Source: Desulfoscipio geothermicus (GTDB lineage: Bacteria; Bacillota; Desulfotomaculia; Desulfotomaculales; Desulfallaceae). From it: a stretch of DNA of 64,000 nt. The stretch lies in assembly GCA_016841205.1 (NCBI GenBank), contig JAENZP010000012.1, positions 1 through 64,000 on the forward strand, in the 5' to 3' direction. Both the position numbers and the translations under genes were made by a program. This document shows, one piece after another, positions 44,231 to 53,389 of the stretch (positions are counted from its first letter, which is position 1; every line of letters begins with the position of its first letter). Below the pieces are notes generated by a model. That model was not told where the DNA came from, did not search any database, and saw nothing but the letters and a program-made list of their open reading frames with translations.

Positions 44231-45385
44231 ATGCAAAAAAAGTATGTTATATTTATACTGGCAATTTTAATCAGTCTTATTCAGGTTTGTTCTGTACAGG
44301 CTGACGATTCTCTTGTAAAAGTTTACTTAAACAATCAACAAATAAGCTTTAAAGTAGCCCCGATGGTGGAAAATAACCATTGCATGGTGCCTTTACAACC
44401 AGTCATGAAAGCTTTAGAAGCTAAAGTCGATTGGAATCAGCAGACCTGTGACGCAACCGCTTACCTGCCCGGAGTTACCCTGACTGTTACTCCCGGTTTC
44501 ACAATTGCCAGTGTTAACGGAAAGGAAATATCGCTGCCTGTTACTCCTACTATCAAAGATGGGATGGTGGTCGTTCCCCTGCGGGCTATAGCCGACATCT
44601 GTAATATCCGCGTCGGTTGGGACAGCACAAGTTCAACTGTTACCCTCTACTCGAATGAACTAAATTCTGCAAAATTCCCGGACCGGGAGACCGTTCACCA
44701 GGTAGCAATGTTAAGTGTGCTCTTAGAGGGGCAATACGACGGGCAAACATCTTTTGAGGAATTAAAAAAATATGGAGATACCGGTATTGGCACATTTGAA
44801 GGACTTGACGGGGAAATGATCGAACTGGAAGGAAAGTTTTATCAGATTAAAGCAGATGGAATCGCTTACCCGGTTGCTGCTACAATGAAAACACCATTTG
44901 CAAGCGTTACTTATTTTGATGCTGATAAATCTCAGGCAGTAAACGAAAAAATAAATTTCCAACAATTTCAGAAGCGCATAGACAATATGACTGGAAATAA
45001 AAACATTTTTTATGCTATAAAAGTGAACGGCGATTTCAAATATGTTAAAACCAGAAGTGTGCCCGGACAGCAAAAGCCATACCCTCCTCTGGCCGAGGTA
45101 ACTAAAAATCAGCCCACTTTTGAGTTTAATGATGTTAAGGGAACGTTGGTGGGGTTCTGGTGTCCGTCCTATGTAGATGGTCTCAATGTGCCCGGCTATC
45201 ATTTACATTTCTTGAACGCCGATAAAAATGCTGGTGGCCACCTGCTTGATTTTACAATGGAAAGTGGCCAAATAGAAATTGATGCTACTCCTAATTTTTA
45301 TATGTGCTTACCGGACAATGAAGAATTTGGAAAAATCGATATGACTCAAGATAGAAGTCAGGAAACAGAAAAAGTAGAAAAATAA
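44231..45385 (+). CDS. exported acetolactate decarboxylase with copper-amine-oxidase-type stalk domain
   Basis: A 384-residue protein. A signal peptide (1-24; VCSVQA) is followed by a stalk-like copper amine oxidase N-terminal repeat region (about 28-140; MVPLQPVMKALEAKVDW, VVVPLRAIADICNIRVGWD). From about 150 an alpha-acetolactate decarboxylase domain follows: LDGEM (Glu195), KTRSVP (Arg275), GYHLHF (His324, His326) and GGHLLDF (His337). These keep the spacing of the known ALDC zinc ligands Glu, His, His, His and the catalytic Arg. The enzyme converts alpha-acetolactate to acetoin, normally in the cytoplasm. Export and the stalk domain are unusual. GGGAG precedes the ATG. Confidence 0.88.
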   Translation: MQKKYVIFILAILISLIQVCSVQADDSLVKVYLNNQQISFKVAPMVENNHCMVPLQPVMKALEAKVDWNQQTCDATAYLPGVTLTVTPGFTIASVNGKEISLPVTPTIKDGMVVVPLRAIADICNIRVGWDSTSSTVTLYSNELNSAKFPDRETVHQVAMLSVLLEGQYDGQTSFEELKKYGDTGIGTFEGLDGEMIELEGKFYQIKADGIAYPVAATMKTPFASVTYFDADKSQAVNEKINFQQFQKRIDNMTGNKNIFYAIKVNGDFKYVKTRSVPGQQKPYPPLAEVTKNQPTFEFNDVKGTLVGFWCPSYVDGLNVPGYHLHFLNADKNAGGHLLDFTMESGQIEIDATPNFYMCLPDNEEFGKIDMTQDRSQETEKVEK

Positions 45386-45468
45386 TAGTATTTACGTAAC
45401 CATTTAGGTACCTGTTTTATTTTTACTGTACTTAATATTTCAAGTGGCTGTAAATATAATAAGAACCA

Positions 45469-45518
45469 AGCTTAACACAAAAAGATCCGGAAAACTCCGG
45501 ATCTTTTTGTGTTAAGCT
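45469..45518 (+). terminator. perfect 23-base inverted repeat terminator
   Basis: Both arms (45469-45491 and 45496-45518) are exact complements around a four-base loop. The arms contain A5 and T5 runs, so it can stop transcription from both sides. It overlaps two bases of the menI stop codon. Confidence 0.9.
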
Positions 45519-45891
45519 ATTTATCAACAATAGCATTGGTTACTGTTACACAGGAAATGAGTATCTCATTTTCATCATACATATCTATCCGCCATACATG
45601 TGATCTCTTTCCCTGATGCAAGAGTATACCCCTGGCCAAGAGATAGCCTTCTATCTTTTTCGGTTTAAAATGATAGGCGACCAAAGTTTGACCGGCTGGT
45701 ACTTTACTTTTTTTAAGCATTTGATATGACGCCATACCTGCCACAATTTCGCCAAATGCGCAGGTAGCTCCGCCATGCAGCATACCAAAGGGTTGGCCGT
45801 GGAAGGGGGTTAAATTCATTTTGGCTTCAAATTTATCTTTCTCCGGATCCAAGCGAAAATATTCAATATTCAAGCTCTCAATCAAATTCAT
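45517..45891 (-). CDS. menI: hotdog-fold thioesterase, likely DHNA-CoA thioesterase
   Basis: A 124-residue PaaI/4HBT-type thioesterase: NLTPFHGQPFGMLHGGATCA with the HGG motif, EIVAGMASYQ and VAYHFKPKK. The start at ATG 45891 has GGAG 6 bases upstream; the longer frame to 45921 overlaps menC further. As the last gene of the men operon it most likely hydrolyses 1,4-dihydroxy-2-naphthoyl-CoA. The family is clear, but the substrate is inferred from position. Confidence 0.82.
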   Translation of the reverse strand: MNLIESLNIEYFRLDPEKDKFEAKMNLTPFHGQPFGMLHGGATCAFGEIVAGMASYQMLKKSKVPAGQTLVAYHFKPKKIEGYLLARGILLHQGKRSHVWRIDMYDENEILISCVTVTNAIVDK

Positions 45892-47026
45892 GTTTGGCTC
45901 CAAACCGAGTACCTCCGTCAATTATGGAATGATCAATGGCAAAATATTTCAAGGCCTCTTCATCTATTTCTACCCCTAAACCAGGTCCTTTGGGCACTTG
46001 GATGAGGCCGTGCCGAGCTGTAATTTCAGGCTGAATGATGTCTCTGGCAAAGTAGCGCCGGGAGGGAGATAAGTCGCCGGGAATATAGTTATCTTTTAAG
46101 CTGGCCAAGTGGACATGCAGTATTTTGGAAATACCGCTTTCCAACATGCTCCCTATCCAATAATGGATGTTATGTCGGCGGCATAAATCAATCATTTGTT
46201 TCACATAATAAATACCGCCTACCCGGCCGGCTTTAATATTGACCGCTTGGCAAGCCTTTAACTCAATGGCAGCCCTTAAATCTTCCATTGTTTGAATACT
46301 TTCATCCATACATATGGGAGTTTTAATTTGTGCTTGAAGTTTTTGATAGGCTGATAAATCCCCGGAAGTAAAAGGTTCTTCAAGACACAACAAGCCTAAC
46401 TCATCAATGTTTTGCAGCGCTTGGACCTGTTTCAGTGTGAAACTGTTATTGGCGTCAGCTAATAACATAAGATCCGGATAGTTTTCCCGAATCAGCTTTA
46501 ACTTGGCATAACCGTCTTCCGGTTTGATTTTAATTTTAAAACGGATATACCCCTCATTTACATATGCTTCAATTTGCGTTAACAAGCTTTGGTTATCTAA
46601 ATCTCCCAGCACGATACCTGCGTAAATTTCATTACAGGTCTCTTCATGAAATACTACGTTCATAATGGACTGCCGTTGACGCCTGGCATACAAATCTATA
46701 ACAGCATTTTCCAAGCCGGCTGTTGCCATCGGATGCGTTAAATCCATCCATTGATGGACTTCAAAGGGCTGTTTAACTTCTTGCTGAAGCAGTCGGGGAA
46801 GCAAGCGATTGATCAGTACCTGCTTGGAAGCCGGCAGCGTTTCCTTAGTATAAAACGGCTCATTAAAGGCCACAACTTCACCATACCCGGCATTCCCCAA
46901 CTCATCCGTTACCTTAATTATAAGGCTCTCTCGCTGATTAAGGCTGGTTTGAGAGGTTTTAAAGGTGAATTTTAAAGGCATCCTCAAATGGAATAGTTTA
47001 ATGCTCTTAACCCACATATTGTTCAA
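45878..47026 (-). CDS. menC: o-succinylbenzoate synthase
   Basis: An enolase-superfamily enzyme of 382 residues in the menaquinone pathway: FKIKIKPEDG (catalytic Lys pair), LLADANNSF, CLEEPF and CMDESIQT (metal-binding Asp/Glu/Asp), and NIKAGRVGG (opposite Lys). The first in-frame codon is a TTG; ATG at 47017, three codons on, is an alternative with no strong ribosome site. The start overlaps the end of menE by 20 bases. Confidence 0.92.
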   Translation of the reverse strand: MNNMWVKSIKLFHLRMPLKFTFKTSQTSLNQRESLIIKVTDELGNAGYGEVVAFNEPFYTKETLPASKQVLINRLLPRLLQQEVKQPFEVHQWMDLTHPMATAGLENAVIDLYARRQRQSIMNVVFHEETCNEIYAGIVLGDLDNQSLLTQIEAYVNEGYIRFKIKIKPEDGYAKLKLIRENYPDLMLLADANNSFTLKQVQALQNIDELGLLCLEEPFTSGDLSAYQKLQAQIKTPICMDESIQTMEDLRAAIELKACQAVNIKAGRVGGIYYVKQMIDLCRRHNIHYWIGSMLESGISKILHVHLASLKDNYIPGDLSPSRRYFARDIIQPEITARHGLIQVPKGPGLGVEIDEEALKYFAIDHSIIDGGTRFGAKHEFD

Positions 47027-48359
47027 CCAGATTCTTTTTTATTATTTTTCCTGTTGAGTTTTTGGGCAGTTCGGCTAAATGAATAATTTTCTTAGGCAAT
47101 TTATATTTAGCTATTTTTTCTGCCAGATAACTTATTATACTATGATTATCCAATGAGGAAACAACAAATAACACAGGCACCTGTCCCCATTTTTCATCTT
47201 TCATCCCCACGATGGCACACTCTGCGATGGCCGGGTGAGCATACAGAACATTTTCTATTTCCTGGGGGTAAATATTTTCGCCCCCGGAAATAATGATGTT
47301 TTTGCGCCGGTCAAGAATATACAAATAACCATCCTCATCAAAATAGCCAATATCCTGAGTATTAAAAAAACCAGCTACCGGTGCTTGCCCAAGATACCCG
47401 TCCATGAGCATGGGACTTTGGATTATTACCTCGCCGATTCCGGCTGTATCAGGTTTATTAATACGGACCGTTACCCCCGGCAAGGGCAAGCCTACAGAAT
47501 CAAGCTTTTTAGGATTATCTAATACACAAAACGTAGTGGATTGACTGGTGGTCTCTGTCATACCGTAGGTTTTGTAAATAGGGATCTTTTTGGTCAAGCA
47601 ATTTTTCACCAAAGGTTTGGGAATAAACTCACCACCCACCAGTACAACCCTTAAATGATGCTCATTAATCCGGTCAACGATTCTATTTAACATGGTGGGT
47701 ACGACCGATAGCATATTTATTGACCCATCCGCAATCAATTGCAGGGTATGCTCTTCGTTGAATTTTTCCATCAAAGTAATGCTTGTACCATTGTACAAGC
47801 TACGCAGCAGTATCGATAAGCCACTGATATGGTACATGGGCAGTACCAGCAGCCAGTTATCCTCTTCCGTCATGCCCAGACTTTTTTGGGAGGCTTGTAC
47901 ATGCGCATGAAACTGCTTCCACCGCAGCGGGACCGACTTAAATTCACCGCTGGTGGCACTGGTATCCATAATTACCGCAATTTGTTCCGGATTAAACGCA
48001 GCAGCTAACTGAACATTTTTCCTGCAGTCACTTTGGAATACCTCGCTAAATGGAATAAAAGTGCCGTCTTGTGAAAAAGCAACCCGGATATTTAACGCTT
48101 TTAACTTTTTAGCTATCTCCTCACCTGTTAATCGGTCATTCAGCAGCAGCACTTCTATTTGCAGGGCTTGTAAGGCTAGGAAGAATAAAACCATTTCCAC
48201 GGAGTTATGAGCGTAAAGGGCCACCCTATGCTGGTCTTTTACAAAAGGATATAATCTTCCGGCCAGTTCAGTTACCCGTGCATCTATTTCTTTAAAGGTC
48301 AGTTTATTGATAAACTTCTTATTAGGCTTTTGCAAAGCTTGAGCTTTAAGCCAGTTCAC
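47007..48359 (-). CDS. menE: o-succinylbenzoate-CoA ligase
   Basis: A 450-residue ANL-family adenylating enzyme: YKTYGMTETTSQ, GYLYILDRRKNIIISGGENI and the C-terminal lysine in PKNSTGKIIK. The P-loop reads TSATSGEFKSV where most members have TSGTTGxPKGV; the T-S-x-T-x-G-x-x-K skeleton is kept. It activates o-succinylbenzoate before MenB. It lies 31 bases downstream of menB and overlaps menC. Confidence 0.92.
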   Translation of the reverse strand: MNWLKAQALQKPNKKFINKLTFKEIDARVTELAGRLYPFVKDQHRVALYAHNSVEMVLFFLALQALQIEVLLLNDRLTGEEIAKKLKALNIRVAFSQDGTFIPFSEVFQSDCRKNVQLAAAFNPEQIAVIMDTSATSGEFKSVPLRWKQFHAHVQASQKSLGMTEEDNWLLVLPMYHISGLSILLRSLYNGTSITLMEKFNEEHTLQLIADGSINMLSVVPTMLNRIVDRINEHHLRVVLVGGEFIPKPLVKNCLTKKIPIYKTYGMTETTSQSTTFCVLDNPKKLDSVGLPLPGVTVRINKPDTAGIGEVIIQSPMLMDGYLGQAPVAGFFNTQDIGYFDEDGYLYILDRRKNIIISGGENIYPQEIENVLYAHPAIAECAIVGMKDEKWGQVPVLFVVSSLDNHSIISYLAEKIAKYKLPKKIIHLAELPKNSTGKIIKKNLVEQYVG

Positions 48360-48390
48360 GGATGTTCACCTACTTAACAACCTGCCTTAA

Positions 48391-49230
48391 TCAAGGAAAC
48401 TTGGGGAACTTTTGAAAATCAGGATTACGCTTCTCTATAAAGGCGTCCCTGCCCTCTTTACCTTCATCGGTGGTGTAAAATAGCAGAGTAGCGTCCCCGG
48501 CTAATTGCTGCAGACCGGCTAAACCATCGGTATCGGCATTAAATGAGGCTTTAAGGAAACGCAGGGCTGTCGGGGAATGTTGTAAGATTTCTTTAGCCCA
48601 TTTGACCGTTTCTTCCTCCAGTTGTTCAAAGGGAACCACTGTGTTAACCAAGCCCATCTCCAACGCTTCCTTGGCTGAATATTGACGACACAGGTACCAA
48701 ATCTCCCGTGCTTTTTTATGCCCGATAATACGAGCTAAATAACCGGCGCCATAACCCGCGTCAAAAGAACCAACTTTAGGCCCGGTCTGGCCGAATTTAG
48801 CATTTTCTGAGGCAATAGTTAAATCACAAACAACATGTAGCACATGCCCACCCCCAATAGCAAAGCCATTAACCATTGCAATGACAGGTTTGGGGATAAT
48901 GCGAATCAAATGCTGCAGGTCTAAAACATTAAGCCGGGGAATTTGATCGTCTCCCACGTAACCCCCATTTCCCCGCACCCTTTGGTCTCCGCCGGAACAA
49001 AAGGCTTCTTCATCCTGACCCCGGCCATGATTGGCACCCGTTAAAATAATCACGCCTATTTGATTATCTTCACGAGCTCTAGTAAAAGCATCAATCATTT
49101 CCATAACGGTTTTCGGCCGGAAGGCATTACGGACTTCCGGCCGGTTGATTGTTATCTTGGCTATCCCGGCATAAGTCTCATAAAGAATATCTTCATAATT
49201 AAAGTTTGCTTTTTCCCAGGGAAAATTCAT
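48391..49230 (-). CDS. menB: 1,4-dihydroxy-2-naphthoyl-CoA synthase
   Basis: A 279-residue crotonase-fold enzyme closing the second naphthoquinone ring: [49 protein letters not shown] and the C-terminal FPKFP. It sits between menH and menE. Standard length. Confidence 0.95.
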   Translation of the reverse strand: MNFPWEKANFNYEDILYETYAGIAKITINRPEVRNAFRPKTVMEMIDAFTRAREDNQIGVIILTGANHGRGQDEEAFCSGGDQRVRGNGGYVGDDQIPRLNVLDLQHLIRIIPKPVIAMVNGFAIGGGHVLHVVCDLTIASENAKFGQTGPKVGSFDAGYGAGYLARIIGHKKAREIWYLCRQYSAKEALEMGLVNTVVPFEQLEEETVKWAKEILQHSPTALRFLKASFNADTDGLAGLQQLAGDATLLFYTTDEGKEGRDAFIEKRNPDFQKFPKFP

Positions 49231-49256
49231 TGTCTAAACCCTCCATTTATATAGAT

Positions 49257-50054
49257 TTAATTACTTAGCCAGCTATTAACTACCTCGTTAAACAGCCGGG
49301 GATTTTCAATATGGGTATTGTGTCCAACGTCCCGGATAATTTCCCTCCTTATACCGGGGTTCAATTGTTCAAACTCCTCACCTATATTTCGGTACTTGTC
49401 ATCATACTCGCCGTTGATATAGAGAACCGGCATGGATAAATATGTAATTTGCCGTTTTAAGCACGGGTATATCCCTTGCCCGCTGCCAAGTAAGGTATTG
49501 GCTAGGGCATGTGGTGAATTTAGCAAGCGCCGCTCGCTAATTTTGTTGCGAATGGCCTGGGGTAACCGGCTTTGCGAAGCAAACAGCTCCAGTCCGGACC
49601 AGTAGCGGCTAAACCACTCTATCCCATTTTCCCGGATCGCGCTGGCCAGCCAAACATCATTTTCGCGACGCTTGGCTTTATTTAGTGCATCACACTCGCC
49701 GTATGATGAACTTTCCAGAATCAACCGGGTGACTTCCTGGGAATAAGCCAGGGCATAGGCTAAGGCAAGACGGCCACCCATCGAGTAACCCATTAACGCA
49801 TACTTTGGGTGGCCTAAATATTGAATTAGTTTATTTAACTGCCGAAGGAGCACAGGTAAACGATAGGATTCAAGAACCTCCGGCTTATCACTATCACCAT
49901 GCCCGATCAAATCAACCAAAACCATTTGGCAGTGCTCCAACTGAACGAATTCCCAGGTACTTATGTTTTCAGCGAAACCATGCAAACAAATCACGGGCTT
50001 ACCGGTACCCCTGGTAACCACAGCATATCTAATGTTATCAATTGTGATGAACAT
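49257..50054 (-). CDS. menH: 2-succinyl-6-hydroxy-2,4-cyclohexadiene-1-carboxylate synthase
   Basis: A 265-residue alpha/beta hydrolase: [11 protein letters not shown] (oxyanion), [10 protein letters not shown] (nucleophile Ser) and the His in [11 protein letters not shown]. These are MenH-like. Its start overlaps the end of menD by 17 bases. It removes pyruvate from the MenD product. Confidence 0.9.
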   Translation of the reverse strand: MFITIDNIRYAVVTRGTGKPVICLHGFAENISTWEFVQLEHCQMVLVDLIGHGDSDKPEVLESYRLPVLLRQLNKLIQYLGHPKYALMGYSMGGRLALAYALAYSQEVTRLILESSSYGECDALNKAKRRENDVWLASAIRENGIEWFSRYWSGLELFASQSRLPQAIRNKISERRLLNSPHALANTLLGSGQGIYPCLKRQITYLSMPVLYINGEYDDKYRNIGEEFEQLNPGIRREIIRDVGHNTHIENPRLFNEVVNSWLSN

Positions 50055-51732
50055 GCGTCTTTTCTCCCGAGCACGTATAATAATCGTGTAAATCTTTACT
50101 TAGTTTGGCATCGATATGAACATTCACCACCTTAATCCCTCCCAATGTCAGGGCAGTCTGGAAATCATATTCTAAGGCAGTATAATCCGCAGGTTCAAAA
50201 TAAGTTACATCATATAAAGCTTGCAGCCCGGCAAAATTTATGCCGTGGGGAGTCATAAACAAGTATTCGAAATGTTTACTCTGACTTTGCGGTAAATACT
50301 TAAAAATAGCTCCCCCATTATTATTCAATACAACAATAATCAAATTCAGATGATGGGTTTTACCGACCAGCAGGCCATTTAAATCATGGTAAAAAGCTAA
50401 GTCACCGGTTAATAATACCGTTGGCTGCTGACAGGAAGAAATACCTAAAGCAGTGGAGACTACCCCATCTATGCCATTAGCGCCACGGTTGCATAATAGC
50501 TTAATATTTTGCCGGCGCGTTTCCCAGAAATAATCAACATCACGTATCGCCATACTATTGGCAACGACTAACCGGCAACCATCGGGCAGCATATCCTGTA
50601 ACCTTTGCACGAGTTTTCCCTCAAATAAAGAAGCTTCATTTCTAGCCAGATTCAGCCGCTGGCGCATGGCTTTTTGGTAATGCTGCCACCGGCTTAAGTA
50701 GGCACCGCTGGTATTTTGGACACCAATGGACCCGGCAAAAACACCAGGTTGGGCAACAACAAACCTGTTAATGGATAAGGATGGGTTACGGTACTGAAAA
50801 GTCTCGTCCACTTGATAATATAAGGCATCCTGGTGCATAGCGATAAACTGCTGCAAACGCTTCGATACTGGAATTTGCCCAAAATGAATAATGAATTCCG
50901 GCTTCAGCTCTTCTTTTAGGTCCTCATTTTTAAGAAAGGCATCATAACTGTCAATGATCTGGCCATGATCGTAGCTGCGAAAATTAGAAATAGGGTCTGC
51001 TAATACAGGCGCCTTTAAGCGTTCCGCCAAAGCCAAAACTTCCTGGTGATAATCTGCGTAGGCATCACCGCCACAAATGATGATCCCCTTTTTGTCCTGG
51101 AAAGCTGCGCTATCCACGCCATTCATTGCAAGCCGGCTCTCGTTTTTCACCCATTGGAATGGATATTTTAAACGGCCCAGGCTAAAATCCACTTTATTTA
51201 AATCAGGCAATAAGGGCTCACGCAAGGGTACATTAATATGCGCTACGCCATATGCTCCGGACAGTGAGCTAACATAAGCTTTTTGCGCCACCGTGCGAAC
51301 ATACCGGTACATGCTTTCTGTTTCTTCAGGCAGGGCCAATTCCTCATAGTATTTAGCGTACTCATGGTAAATTTTAATTTGATCAATGGTTTGCGGAGCG
51401 CCGACTTGACGCAATTCATGGGGGCGATCCGCTGTTAAGATAATTAAGGGCACCCTTGAGTAAGTGGCCTCAACAATTGCCGGAAAATAATGCACCGCGG
51501 CAGAGCCCGAAGTACAGACTAACGCAACCGGCCGTTCTTTTTCTTTCGCAATGCCTAACGCGAAAAAGCCTGCCGATCGTTCGTCTATATTTACAAACAC
51601 CTCGAATTCGTGTTCGCAAAATAATATCGATAAAGGGGTTGAGCGAGACCCCGGACTGATCACGACTTCACGCACACCCAACTGGTATAACTCATCGACT
51701 AACGCGGCAATATAATTAGTCACGCATTTCAC
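50038..51732 (-). CDS. menD: 2-succinyl-5-enolpyruvyl-6-hydroxy-3-cyclohexene-1-carboxylate synthase
   Basis: A 564-residue thiamine-diphosphate enzyme: [11 protein letters not shown] (about 24-34), [31 protein letters not shown] and [16 protein letters not shown] with NNNGGAIF (ThDP/Mg site). It joins 2-oxoglutarate to isochorismate. It lies 6 bases downstream of menF in the operon. Its ThDP need fits with the thiamine salvage operon elsewhere in the window. Confidence 0.94.
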   Translation of the reverse strand: MKCVTNYIAALVDELYQLGVREVVISPGSRSTPLSILFCEHEFEVFVNIDERSAGFFALGIAKEKERPVALVCTSGSAAVHYFPAIVEATYSRVPLIILTADRPHELRQVGAPQTIDQIKIYHEYAKYYEELALPEETESMYRYVRTVAQKAYVSSLSGAYGVAHINVPLREPLLPDLNKVDFSLGRLKYPFQWVKNESRLAMNGVDSAAFQDKKGIIICGGDAYADYHQEVLALAERLKAPVLADPISNFRSYDHGQIIDSYDAFLKNEDLKEELKPEFIIHFGQIPVSKRLQQFIAMHQDALYYQVDETFQYRNPSLSINRFVVAQPGVFAGSIGVQNTSGAYLSRWQHYQKAMRQRLNLARNEASLFEGKLVQRLQDMLPDGCRLVVANSMAIRDVDYFWETRRQNIKLLCNRGANGIDGVVSTALGISSCQQPTVLLTGDLAFYHDLNGLLVGKTHHLNLIIVVLNNNGGAIFKYLPQSQSKHFEYLFMTPHGINFAGLQALYDVTYFEPADYTALEYDFQTALTLGGIKVVNVHIDAKLSKDLHDYYTCSGEKTHVHHN

Positions 51733-51738
51733 CTTCGA

Positions 51739-52923
51739 TTATAAGCTCTCTAGGATCGACTTCATCTTATTATTAGACTCTAAGTATTCTTCAGCACAAG
51801 CTGATTTTTCTACGATACCACAACCTGCATAGGCATAAACCATATTCTTATCAATTAGCGCCGAGCGTATCCCGGCCACAAATACACCATCCCCATGCTC
51901 ATTGATCATCCCAATAGGCGCTGCATACAAGCCCCGCTCATGTTTTTCAAAACGGGCAATTATTTCTAAGGCATCCCGCACCGGATATCCGCCCAAAGCA
52001 GGCGTCGGGTGCAACCGCGCTACCCAGTCCGGTAAAGGACTGTTTGCGTTTGCCTTAGCTTTGATGCATGTCTGCAGATGATGCAAATTTTTAAGCGTCA
52101 AGGTAGTCGTCTCCCCAACGACTACTTCATCACTATACGTTTTCATCACATTAGCTATGTAATCCAGCACTACTTGATGCTCATGGCGATTTTTCGGATC
52201 ATTCAGCAGCAGCGTTTTTTGGTTTTCATCTTGTGTTTGTTCGCTTCGTGCAATAGTTCCGGCTAAAGCATGGCTGATGATCTGTTCTTTTTCTTTTCGA
52301 ACTAGAATCTCCGGAGTGGCACCAAGAAAAGTTTTACCCTTTTTGCAATAAGCAAAAACAAAACAGTTAGGGTTTTTTTCTAACAAATTATTTAGCACGC
52401 TTTCTACGGAAACGACTGTATCACATGCAATTTTTACTTCCCGGGAAATTACAACTTTTTTCACCTTTCCCAATAATATTTCTTGTTGCACATTATTAAA
52501 TAACTCCTGCCACTCTTCGTAATCGTCAGCAAGCATTTCGAAAACGTGCCTATGGGATTCGAGTTCTCTATCCTGAATATCGAGGCAATCTTTATAGTAG
52601 TAAAGCGTTTGATTCCCGTCCTTTTCAACTAGATAGTAGGCAAAAGAGATTGATTCATTGCCCAATCCGGCCCATTTTTGCTCTTTGACTGTAGGGAAGA
52701 AGGTTCTCGTAGAAAAGATATAAGGAAATTGCAGATAACTTTCCCCTGCTTGAAAGGCTTTTAGGCGTTTGGCCCCCATAATAAGCTCCCGTTCCAGGGG
52801 ATTATAAAACAAAACACGTTCTTCATTTACAAAGTTACTCCAAAATGAAAGTGCATTATTTAAATGCATTTCTTTTCGTTGATATAGCAAATCTATCTCT
52901 CCATATAATGAATAGTAGTTCAT
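51739..52923 (-). CDS. menF: isochorismate synthase
   Basis: A 394-residue chorismate-binding enzyme: KVVISREVKIAC, ISHALAGTIARS (catalytic Glu/His region), RLHPTPALGGYPV and GCGIVEKSACAEEYLES. It converts chorismate to isochorismate, the entry to menaquinone. It is first in the men operon. AAGGA lies 6 bases before the ATG, and the -10 of the visible promoter is only 12 bases upstream. Confidence 0.93.
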   Translation of the reverse strand: MNYYSLYGEIDLLYQRKEMHLNNALSFWSNFVNEERVLFYNPLERELIMGAKRLKAFQAGESYLQFPYIFSTRTFFPTVKEQKWAGLGNESISFAYYLVEKDGNQTLYYYKDCLDIQDRELESHRHVFEMLADDYEEWQELFNNVQQEILLGKVKKVVISREVKIACDTVVSVESVLNNLLEKNPNCFVFAYCKKGKTFLGATPEILVRKEKEQIISHALAGTIARSEQTQDENQKTLLLNDPKNRHEHQVVLDYIANVMKTYSDEVVVGETTTLTLKNLHHLQTCIKAKANANSPLPDWVARLHPTPALGGYPVRDALEIIARFEKHERGLYAAPIGMINEHGDGVFVAGIRSALIDKNMVYAYAGCGIVEKSACAEEYLESNNKMKSILESL

Positions 52924-52935
52924 TTTATGTCCTTG

Positions 52936-52964
52936 ATTTTATCTTGTCTTATTTGCTATGTCAA
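52936..52964 (-). promoter_or_regulatory. sigma-A-type promoter of the men operon
   Basis: On the minus strand TTGACA (52964-52959), a 17-base spacer and TAAAAT (52941-52936). Only 12 bases separate the -10 from the menF ATG, which implies a leader of about six bases. Confidence 0.75.
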
Positions 52965-53289
52965 GCATTAGAATGCCATTCATAATTTGAAATAATGAAT
53001 CGACTAGAAAGTATTTTCTATCTTGCTTCGTAAGGCTTGATTAAAAACAAAAATATAAATATAAGTAATATAAAAAACCTTGACGTTAATATCGGTTCAG
53101 TTTTTAAAAATTTAATTAAATATTTTTGTAATACGTGGAACAAATCACAATAAAAAATGTCTAATTAAATAATAGGTTTAATTTTCTGTAAATTCATTAT
53201 TTTCTAAATATGGCCAAGCCTTTTAACTGCCCACAATAAATAACGACATGCTCTTGGTAAAATTTTAAATGCTTAAAGGAGTTGATATT
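52965..53289 (+). other. A/T-rich region between the men promoter and the 25-codon frame
   Basis: About 325 bases of very A/T-rich sequence separate the divergent men operon and the small frame at 53290. I see no gene, repeat or recognisable RNA element in it. Confidence 0.4.
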
Positions 53290-53367
53290 ATGTTAACTGC
53301 CACCGTTATGGTACTGCTTGGTACGTTTGGTATCCCAATGCTGATAAAAAAGCTAAATGCATCCTGA
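53290..53367 (+). CDS. possible 25-residue membrane peptide
   Basis: AAAGGAG lies 8 bases before ATG 53290; the frame reads MLTATVMVLLGTFGIPMLIK and ends after KLNAS, a single short hydrophobic helix. It is followed 23 bases later by the convergent rifampin-phosphotransferase gene. It could be a small membrane peptide or a chance frame. Confidence 0.45.
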   Translation: MLTATVMVLLGTFGIPMLIKKLNAS

Positions 53368-53389
53368 TCAGGTGAAGGATATTTAACAC

